Positions 6,705 to 12,058 of a DNA stretch of 12,058 nt are shown here, one piece after another. The notes beneath the pieces were generated by a model. It searched no databases and was not told the DNA's origin. It saw only the letters and a list, made by a program, of their open reading frames with translations. The DNA comes from Acanthamoeba castellanii str. Neff (taxonomy: Eukaryota > Discosea > Longamoebia > Acanthamoebidae): positions 5,494-17,551 of the forward strand of contig NW_004457645.1 of assembly GCF_000313135.1 (NCBI RefSeq), read 5' to 3'. A program made the position numbers and the translations under genes. Within the stretch, counting starts at the first letter, position 1; each line of letters starts with the position of its first letter.

Positions 6705-6710
6705 AATAAA
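6705..6710 (+). terminator. AATAAA polyadenylation-type signal after gene B
   Basis: AATAAA lies 32 bases after the TAA at 6671-6673, in AT-rich sequence, as expected for a 3' UTR. Bases 6711-6839 show nothing further that I can support. Confidence 0.5.
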
Positions 6711-6839
6711 CTCCTTTGTTCACTTCCCAATTCATCAAAAAAAGCTTCCTCCTCTAGGTGTGTGCTCAATGACAAATTGCCACCATGCCAATAAAATAAA
6801 GAACACTGGCTACCCCAGTAATCCTCACATTATGCCAAC

Positions 6840-7063
6840 CACACCAAACTAATTTGACTTTGACTGCTGGCCCAGTTACAGTATCACATCTCTCATTATG
6901 ATGGAATTTTGATCTGCCATATCTCAAGATGCATCCAAATTTTGTGATGTTATTGTTAAAGTAAAACCATTTTTGTGTTATCAAAACCATTTTTATGAGC
7001 TTAAACTCACAAACAAAATCACTTTTCAAAATGACTGGACCTCTCATTTCAAATGACCACAAG
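6840..7063 (-). repeat. Element-end repeat, copy 2 (inverted to 1532-1745)
   Basis: On the minus strand it begins with the same 26-bp terminus and stays about 90% identical to 1532-1745. Its outer end (7063) abuts the zinc-knuckle coding sequence, just as copy 1's end abuts a gene A exon. The opposite end of this element is not identified. It may lie near 3998-4070, which would place gene B inside the element. Confidence 0.8.
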
Positions 7064-7318
7064 TTTCACTGTGAATTGTGTGGATGCAAAGGCCACTCTG
7101 TCTCCCACTGCCCCTTTGCTCAGGGCTCAGCCCTCCCAAGACTGCTGACCCCAGCCTCAGACCTGCTGCAACCCACAAAGTTGGCCCCAGCCCCTCCCTC
7201 AGCAGCCACACTGGAAGCCCCAGCCGCAAGGACCCCTGCTCCCTTGTCCATGCTCCTGGCCCAAACCCAGGTAAGGGACCCCCTCCAAGCTCCCCTTCAC
7301 TCTCTAACCAAGAAATAG
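7064..7318 (+). pseudogene. Zinc-knuckle (CCHC) remnant, probable retroelement ORF1 or gag C-terminus
   Basis: The first codons after the element end encode CELCGCKGHSVSHC (7070-7111), a clear C-x2-C-x4-H-x4-C zinc knuckle, followed by a Pro/Ala/Thr-rich tail ending in TAA at 7316-7318. Zinc knuckles of this kind bind nucleic acid and are common at the end of LINE ORF1 and Gag proteins. The upstream part is missing, replaced by the element end. The LINE remnant that follows suggests both come from one retrotransposon, which is an inference. Confidence 0.6.
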
Positions 7319-7671
7319 CTCTCCTATCAGCAACCTTCCACCAGAGAACCATCACCCAGCCCTCTTCCCATCTCTCCTCTTCCAACTGGCAGCATGCCCC
7401 AGCCTCCCCAGCTGAGAAGGCAGAGAGATGGTTCCTCTTCTCACCCAACCACCCCTTCAACCCCTCAAAGCCCTACCCCCCATCATCTCCAACACCCACC
7501 TCACACACCCTCTCATGCAACTTCACCTCACCCTGCTCCACTACACCATCAACGTCCAACATGCCAGCCTCCTACTCTGCTCCCCACACCCCCAGGCCCT
7601 ACTCTGATCACCCCCCTCCAACCCTGGACCTGGACAGCCCTCTCCCACCCAGCAGCCCTCTGGAAAGATGC
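7319..7671 (+). other. C-rich stretch between the two retroelement remnants
   Basis: Strongly C-rich and G-poor, with long open but low-complexity Ser/Pro/Thr frames on the plus strand. No domain or splice structure recognised. Confidence 0.4.
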
Positions 7672-8228
7672 ATGGCTCAAGGTCATCAAGCCTTCACACC
7701 CTCCAACGTCAAGCTCCCTCCAGACCCATCACCCCCCTACTCCCTCTCCAAGACACTACAGATCCTCCTCACTGACTGGCCCCTTCCCCTCTCCAAGGGC
7801 CAAGCCCACTGGGCCTCCACCTACTCTGCTGACTACCACAGGCTCCTGACCATTGTGGGCAGAGCCAAGCTCCACCCAGCAATCCACTCCTTCATCTGTG
7901 AGTCCTCCCAGTCAATGCCAGGCACTCCACTCAGACCCCATGTGCCTGGTGTGGCCAGCCAGAGACCCTTGAACACCTCTTCATCATTACCTGCGCAGCC
8001 CTCTCTGCTGCAACAACTGGCCCCCAACTCCTCCCCCAACTGCTCCAGCCATCAGCCCAGTGGACCTCTCAGGTCCTTCTTGCCTGGGTGATCTGGAAGT
8101 GTAGAAACACCCAGACCTTCAACAACTCTGTCCCAGCAACAACCATCCCCTCCCTACTCCACTCCATCTTCAACAAGGAAGCCACCCATCTCCATGTGCT
8201 CATACTCACCTCCATTGACCCACCATAG
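7672..8228 (+). pseudogene. C-terminal part of a non-LTR retrotransposon (LINE) reverse-transcriptase ORF
   Basis: One frame (to about 7900) encodes KTLQILLTDWPLPLSK and HWASTYSADYHRLLTIVG, followed by KLHPAIHSF, of the type preceding the LINE zinc-binding domain. A second frame, open from 7902 after a TGA, encodes CAWCGQPETLEHLFIITC (7941-7994), the C-x2-C...H...C zinc-binding motif of reverse-transcriptase ORFs, then VIWKCRNTQTF and a TAG at 8226-8228. At least one frame break lies near 7900. Endonuclease, polymerase and most of ORF2 are absent: only about 350 bases of C-rich sequence without a recognisable domain separate the zinc-knuckle ORF from this part. The clade cannot be named. Confidence 0.7.
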
Positions 8229-8560
8229 GATCCCAGCACCATCCCTCACACCTCATCTCTCCCTCAACCCTCCCACTCTCCCTACTCCCTACCACCTCCA
8301 CCCCTGGCCTGGCCCACCCATCTTGACCCAACAACCCCCTCCTTCACCAGAGCAGATGACCTACAACAACAGCTGCCCCCAGCAAACAACCAACCCTGCC
8401 CACCCAGCTCCACTCCACCCCACTCCCTTACTCCCCTTCCGCTTGCCTCTCCCCTTCTTGTCTGCTCCACTCCACCCCACTCCCTTACTCCCCTTCCAAT
8501 GTGGGGGGGGACAGAAAAGAGCTTTTTTTGTGTTTTTTTGTGTATCAAATCCTTCAACCA
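8229..8560 (+). other. C-rich 3' part of the retroelement remnant, no gene seen
   Basis: Continues the C-over-G bias up to a G8 run at 8503-8510, then a T-rich stretch (GCTTTTTTTGTGTTTTTTTG, 8521-8540). No coding signal that I trust. Confidence 0.4.
8407..8497 (+). repeat. 34-bp direct repeat, period 57
   Basis: Two identical 34-base units (8407-8440 and 8464-8497; start GCTCCACTCCACCCCACTCC) are separated by 23 C/T-rich bases. Confidence 0.85.
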
Positions 8561-8650
8561 CCCCCAAGATGTGCTCCCGCCTCTGCTGGCTCACTGCCTG
8601 CCTGCCCCCCAAGATGTGCTCCTGCCTCTACTGGCTTGCAACCTGCCCCC
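8561..8650 (+). repeat. 45-bp tandem repeat, two diverged units
   Basis: Units begin at about 8561 and 8606 and share CCCCCAAGATGTGCTCC, then GCCTCTRCTGGCT. It lies directly upstream of the P-loop-like ORF. Confidence 0.75.
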
Positions 8651-8655
8651 TCTCC

Positions 8656-9607
8656 ATGCTTGACACCTGCAGCCTCATTGATGTTATAAAAGATGATTGT
8701 TCCTTGCATGGCGACCACCCATTCATCCACACCACTGTGAAAGGGCTTCTGCTGGATCTAATTGAGGGCAAGGTCAGCCAACTCACATCTGGGCAATTCA
8801 CTGGTGTGTGTGGGTCGACCTCCACACTCACCCATGGTGAGAAGGGCATTGGCAAGATGCAAGTGCTGTGTGATGTGGTGTGCACCATTGACAGGATCTT
8901 CCCAATGATTGTTATGATCTATGCCAAGTACCTGGGGACCTCATGTGTGTCTGGAACCTACCAGAGGCCTTCACAGCAGCTTGCTGAGGCCCTGAACAAG
9001 TGAGGCCTCTGGGCTGACCCCAATCTGGAAAGCTGCCTTGCTGTTCTGGAGGCCAACAGTCTCCATGCCCTTGTGGTCTCCAATGAGGTTGATGCACTCT
9101 ACACATTGGATGATGACAAGGGGGCTCACCTTGACATCCTCCATGAGCTCACTATGCTTGGGAGTAGCTCCTGTGGCAGGACCTACTTGCTCATCTGTGG
9201 CAGCGCCTTGATGCTTCCTCTCCTCATCTCCAAGAATCTCCTTCATTACCCCAACATAGCAGCTGAGTACCCCCTCCTGCCTTCTGCCCCCAACCTCAAT
9301 GGTACCAAGTACCCACAGTTCCACGTCTCACAGGGCGTGACCAAGCAGGACTTCCACAACATCATGGAGGGCCGCCACAAGTCCCTGGCCAATGCACTCT
9401 TCTTCATTGCCAGGAGCAACATTCACCTTGTCAAGTGGGTACTGCTCACCAGGCAGTCGCCCCATAACCAAGATGCCATGATGAAGGAGGTGTTCCAGAA
9501 CCTGAACCCCAGCCTCTGGGGCGGAAGTTGCAGAGGACTCAAAGACAAGGAACATTGTGGAGGGGGAGGGGAAGGGGGAGGGGAAGGGGGGGAGGCCCCA
9601 GCGATAG
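8656..9607 (+). pseudogene. Gene E: unidentified P-loop NTPase-like protein, interrupted by TGA
   Basis: The start is taken at the ATG at 8656, just after the tandem repeat; an upstream start is possible. Visible features: a Walker A-like GEKGIGKM (residues 61-68; GxxxxGK but Met replaces Ser/Thr), a hydrophobic strand with LVVSNEVD (about 139-146) in Walker B position but Asn for the first acidic residue, and LLICGSA (about 178-184) in sensor-1 position. The order and spacing fit an AAA+/STAND-type ATPase core; an active enzyme would need the lost residues. TGA at 9001-9003 interrupts one open frame that continues for 300 codons; CGA would restore Arg there. In that frame the ORF would overrun gene D to 9912. 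A one-base shift near 9515 gives a hydrophilic tail (AEVAEDSKTRNIVEGEG) stopping at TAG 9605-9607, five bases from gene D's stop. Crinkler-like or transposon-linked ATPases are possible relatives, unproven. Confidence 0.5.
9562..9595 (+). other. G-quadruplex-type tract at the E/D junction
   Basis: Five runs of 4-7 G separated by A or AA, starting GGGGGAGGGGAAGGGGGAGG. It meets the usual four-run G4 pattern with very short loops. It lies at the 3' ends of two convergent ORFs. Confidence 0.7.
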
Positions 9608-9612
9608 GGACA

Positions 9613-10614
9613 CTAATCACTCTTGGCGCTCAAGGGTGCACCGAACCCTTTAGGTTTGTTCTTCAAGAAGGCCGCCTTGGTGGCCTGGATGGCAGCTGGA
9701 GGGCTGCTCTTGGACTTCCAATTGCGACCACCTCAGTTGGTGGAGTCTCAGAGCCTGCTGCGGTTGGTCACGGCGGCCAAGGCCAGTGTGACAGTGTCAA
9801 GAAGACGAGCTTGGCGTTCACTGACAAGGGTGGAGTCACTGAGGATGTTGAAATGTGTGAGGGTATCTTCACTGTACCTGCAGTGAATGTAGATCTTGTC
9901 ATGGGCGTCTAGTTGGAGCCGCATCGCATAGAGAACTGTGACAGTGACCCCATAGAGGCCACTGGCAAGTTCCCTGTGCAGGCTAGCCATCACGACACAG
10001 AGGTGGAGCGTAGAGCGTAGCGCCTTGAAGTGCTTGCAGAGGGCAGTGACGTGCATGAGGTCCTCTTTCAAAAACCCGGCACCCTTGTTTTTTGGGAAGG
10101 AGCAGTGAGTACCAATGGAAACTTGTGCTGTGGAGCGCTCAAGAGCCTTGTAGGCCTCTTGGAGCCACTCCACCTTCAGATTGAGGGCACTGATGTTGAA
10201 GAGAGGCGACGCAGAAGACCCAGATGACAGAGGGGCAGGCTCATCAGGCCCTGACTTGGGTTTGTCTTTGTCATCCAAGGATGACAGAGATTCAGTAGCC
10301 GGGGTGGAGCTGGAGCTTGACTTGCCCTTGATCGTCGAGGGCCATGACTTGGGTTTGTCTTTGTTGTATGAGGATGATGGAGATTTGGTAGCTGGGGCGG
10401 AGCTGGAGCTTGACTTGCCCTTGATTGTTGAGGGTGAGGTGACAGGTTCAGGTTGCGTGGATTGGGTGGGTTTGGAATCCTTTGAAGTTGAGGAGTTCGA
10501 CAAGACCTGCTCTGTGATGGTTTCCAGCAGCTGAAGGATTCGGTCTGCTTTGTCCGGTGAGCCAGCCGGTGAGCCCTGCTGAGGGCTGCTCGTAGAGGAG
10601 GACGTTGAAGACAT
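9613..10614 (-). pseudogene. Gene D: Ser/Lys-rich gag-like ORF with basic tail, two in-frame TGAs
   Basis: ATG at 10614, final TAG at 9613-9615, 334 codons including stops. The N-terminus is Ser-rich (MSSTSSSTSSPQQ), with a helical ILQLLETITEQVL segment at about residues 26-40. A low-complexity Ser/Lys/Pro region holds two tandem 31-residue repeats (about 60-121, STIKGKSSSSS core). A predicted helical part of about 150 residues follows (LKVEWLQEAYKALERS onward). TGAs at 9748-9750 and 9733-9735 interrupt an otherwise continuous basic tail (NRSR, GGRNWKSKSSPPAAIQATKA); CGA at each would give an Arg-rich run. The order of disordered linker, helical core and basic tail is like many Gag or nucleocapsid-type proteins, but no signature motif is present. 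It converges with gene E. Truncation at 9748 would leave 288 residues. Confidence 0.55.
10253..10438 (-). repeat. Exact-period 93-bp tandem duplication inside gene D
   Basis: Units 10253-10345 and 10346-10438 start with GACTTGGGTTTGTCTTTG on the plus strand and are mostly identical. The period is a multiple of three, so the duplication keeps the frame and adds 31 residues. Confidence 0.85.
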
Positions 10615-10695
10615 CCTGCCTAAATGAAGTGAAACACACGGCTAGTCCGCTCGATGTGTTCAACTCAGAGAAGAAAAGGACAACTAATACGGGGA

Positions 10696-10755
10696 TTGTT
10701 TTAACTATTTATATTTTTTATTTCTCACCGAGAAAAAATAAAGAAGTTAAAACAA
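10696..10755. repeat. 60-bp imperfect palindrome (hairpin) between gene D and the next exon
   Basis: Arms TTGTTTTAACT (10696-10706) and AGTTAAAACAA (10745-10755) are perfectly complementary. Inner A/T-rich sequence and CTC/GAG around ACC (10724-10732) extend pairing to the centre. It lies between a minus-strand start (10614) and plus-strand coding, so it could be a transposon or promoter boundary, or a cruciform site. Confidence 0.7.
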
Positions 10756-10803
10756 CACGGAAGTGTTCCCCGCTTCCCTTGGGTAACCGTAGTTACCCCA
10801 GGT

Positions 10804-11073
10804 AAGCTGCACGACCTGATCAACAAGTGCAACACAAGCCGCTCGGCGTCTGAACGCCTGTCGCACGCCCACCTCGGCGTGCTGATTGACAAGGGGTGGC
10901 TCTCCAGGTCCTGCGATCCCAAGGTGGTCTACCCCTGCTCCGGACTGTACCTCTACCACCAGTACCTAGCCATGTCCGTGTCTGGCAAGCCCTCCACCCC
11001 TCGCAAGATCCTCACAGTGTTCAATGAGCACTACGAGCGTGTCCTGCCGTACATCATCCACGGCCTGTTGTGA
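10804..11073 (+). CDS. Terminal exon or 3' fragment of an unknown gene
   Basis: A GC-ending-codon frame encodes 89 residues (KLHDLINKCNTSRSASERLS; SGLYLYHQYLAMSVSGKPST) and stops TGA TAA at 11071-11076. The only in-frame ATGs are internal, the first at 10879. TTACCCCAG at 10793-10801 could be a 3' splice site, which makes this the last exon of a gene whose other exons are not evident here; the frame is also open a short way upstream. Codon use matches the FMN reductase to the right, not the decayed genes to the left. It could be a real host gene truncated by insertion of the D/E block. Family not recognised. Confidence 0.45.
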   Translation, partial: KLHDLINKCNTSRSASERLSHAHLGVLIDKGWLSRSCDPKVVYPCSGLYLYHQYLAMSVSGKPSTPRKILTVFNEHYERVLPYIIHGLL

Positions 11074-11491
11074 TAAAGAGTATTTTTTGTCGCTGTTTTG
11101 CCATTGGCCAGCCAATCCCCGCGCCCTTTCTCCCAACAATTCCGCACCCACCAACCACAAAATTATTTGATTTGATATTTAGGTGTTTTTTCGTTGTGTA
11201 GCAGGGGTGGTTGTGGAGTCACAGCGGGCGGCAGCTCTTTCACGCGGGGGCTCGGCAAAGCTGGCGGGTAAGCGCGGTGTGACGGGTTGTGAGACGAAAA
11301 GGCGAAGAGGCCAAGGGAGAGGGACTACCGGCGGTCTACGTCCGGCATGTCAGTCGACTGGCGGCTTCGATCGCCACACACGAAGCGGATCATTTTATTT
11401 TATGCGCAGCCCCCGAGCGGTTTTTTTCTGGATTTGTCCGGCCGCATAATATTCAGAAGGGGAAGAGAAGAAGTAACACTCGCTCACCCCA
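11074..11491 (+). promoter_or_regulatory. Intergenic region and presumed promoter/5' UTR of the reductase
   Basis: CpG-rich sequence between the stop at 11073 and the reductase ATG. AT-rich elements (AAAATTATTTGATTTGATAT near 11158; CATAATATTC near 11446) could serve as core promoter sequence. An 88-codon frame at 11183 has no protein-like features. No defined site can be supported. Confidence 0.3.
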
Positions 11492-12058
11492 ATGTCATCC
11501 ACCACCATGACGGTGGGCATCCTCACCGGCAGCGTTCGCCCGAGCGGCAACGGAGCTGGCATCGCCTCCTGGCTCCAACCCTGCCTACGCCGCATCCTCT
11601 CCTCCTCTTCATCGCCCACCACCTCCTCCACCTCCACAACTGCGCCCGTCGTGACCACCATCGACCTCGGTGCCCTCGCCCTCCCCTTCTTCGATGGCGA
11701 CACCCTCCCGGCGCAAATCACGACACCCGACGCCTACGCCCACGACGCGGTGCGCCAATGGAGCCGCCGGCTGGCCTCGTTGGACGTCGTGGTCATCGTC
11801 ACGCCCCAGTTCAACTGGGGCTACCCGGCCGTGCTCAAGAACGCGATCGACTGGCTCTACCACGAGTGGCGGGCCAAGCCGGTCCTGCTGGTCACCTACG
11901 GCTCGCGCGGCGGGGGCAAGGCCGCGGCCCAGCTGCGGCAGGTGCTGGAGGGCGGGCTGAAGGCGCGTGTGCTACGCACCTCGCTCGAGATCGCCCTGGA
12001 CAAGGACATGGTGGCGGGCCAGCGGCGGGTCACCAGCGACTGGGAGGGTTGGAGCCCC
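11492..12058 (+). CDS. NADPH-dependent FMN reductase family (flavodoxin-like), 3' end outside window
   Basis: 189 codons are open to the edge with strong GC-ending codon bias and no intron. These cytosolic flavoproteins use NADPH to reduce FMN or quinones. Family hallmarks: the FMN phosphate-binding N-terminal motif GSVRPSGNGAGIASW (residues 13-27), TPQFNWGYPAVLKNAIDWLY (about 104-123), which binds the flavin ring, and VTYGSRGGGKAAAQLRQVLE (about 134-153), all typical of fungal members. A Ser/Thr-rich insertion (about residues 37-50) sits in the loop after the first helix. The second ATG (Met6, 11507) has a better context (ACCATGA) and gives a start nearer the family norm, so translation may begin there. 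The last residues, likely 15-30, are beyond the window. Confidence 0.88.
   Translation, partial: MSSTTMTVGILTGSVRPSGNGAGIASWLQPCLRRILSSSSSPTTSSTSTTAPVVTTIDLGALALPFFDGDTLPAQITTPDAYAHDAVRQWSRRLASLDVVVIVTPQFNWGYPAVLKNAIDWLYHEWRAKPVLLVTYGSRGGGKAAAQLRQVLEGGLKARVLRTSLEIALDKDMVAGQRRVTSDWEGWSP

Noticed and set aside
6766..7062. 98-codon minus-strand frame starting MWSFEMRG
   Set aside because: It lies wholly in the element-end repeat. The other copy (1532-1745) breaks the frame after about 40 codons, so it is probably chance openness.
7044..7460. 138-codon minus-strand Gly/Trp/Glu-rich frame
   Set aside because: Antisense to the C-rich zinc-knuckle/LINE region, where C bias removes stops on both strands; no motif seen.
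8971..9324. 117-codon minus-strand frame and similar ones opposite gene E
   Set aside because: They run opposite the P-loop-like frame, which has the better protein features and codon pattern.
11183..11449. 88-codon plus-strand frame upstream of the reductase
   Set aside because: No ATG-led conserved protein, irregular codon use; more likely 5' flank.
11395..11863. Minus-strand frames opposite the reductase
   Set aside because: Low-complexity Gly/Glu/Val shadows of a clearly coding plus-strand gene with family motifs.

Overview
The window looks nuclear and eukaryotic, most likely from a filamentous fungus. The evidence is short GT-AG introns (53-70 bp, one with a TACTAAC branch site), a fungal-type NADPH-dependent FMN reductase at the right edge, and a decayed LINE-type retrotransposon. 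No bacterial operon, rRNA, tRNA or CRISPR array is visible. The fungal assignment is an inference.

Layout. Bases 1-6.7 kb hold a long, AT-richer, CpG-poor plus-strand stretch of multi-exon coding sequence that I cannot assign to a family. It is either one gene or two (called A, about 1-3996, and B, about 4088-6673), and it carries in-frame stops and one-base frame breaks. Gene A is interrupted by a 1.2-kb element with 26-bp perfect terminal inverted repeats (1529-2727). That element carries, on the minus strand, exon fragments paralogous to gene B. A second copy of the element's end (6840-7063, inverted) lies beyond gene B. Next come a CCHC zinc-knuckle remnant and the zinc-binding C-terminus of a LINE reverse-transcriptase ORF (7.06-8.23 kb), then C-rich minisatellite-like sequence. 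A P-loop-like pseudogene (E, 8656-9607, plus) converges tail-to-tail on a Ser/Lys-rich gag-like pseudogene (D, 9613-10614, minus), with a G-quadruplex-type tract at the junction. From about 10.8 kb the sequence becomes GC- and CpG-rich: the last exon of an unknown gene (ends 11073), a promoter region, and the FMN reductase, which runs off the window.

Main discovery. The long introns of genes A and B are filled with two families of short repeats that look unrelated until CpG decay is considered. Family P1 reduces to the palindrome ATCCGACGCGCGTCGGAT (7 copies, all in gene A introns). Family P2 reduces to ATCGCGTACGCGTACGCGAT (10 copies plus a partial one, in gene B introns and in the inserted element). 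Nearly every CpG has become TpG or CpA, while the other positions are almost unchanged. One P2 copy (1786-1805) still keeps five of its six CpGs. Every inferred intron longer than 70 bp carries at least one palindrome, and none of the introns of 70 bp or less does. The in-frame stops are almost all TGA in places where CGA (Arg) would fit, consistent with the same CpG decay. I read this as a methylated repeat island, next to CpG-rich ordinary sequence, that contains two previously mobile or functional CpG-rich palindromes targeted to introns.
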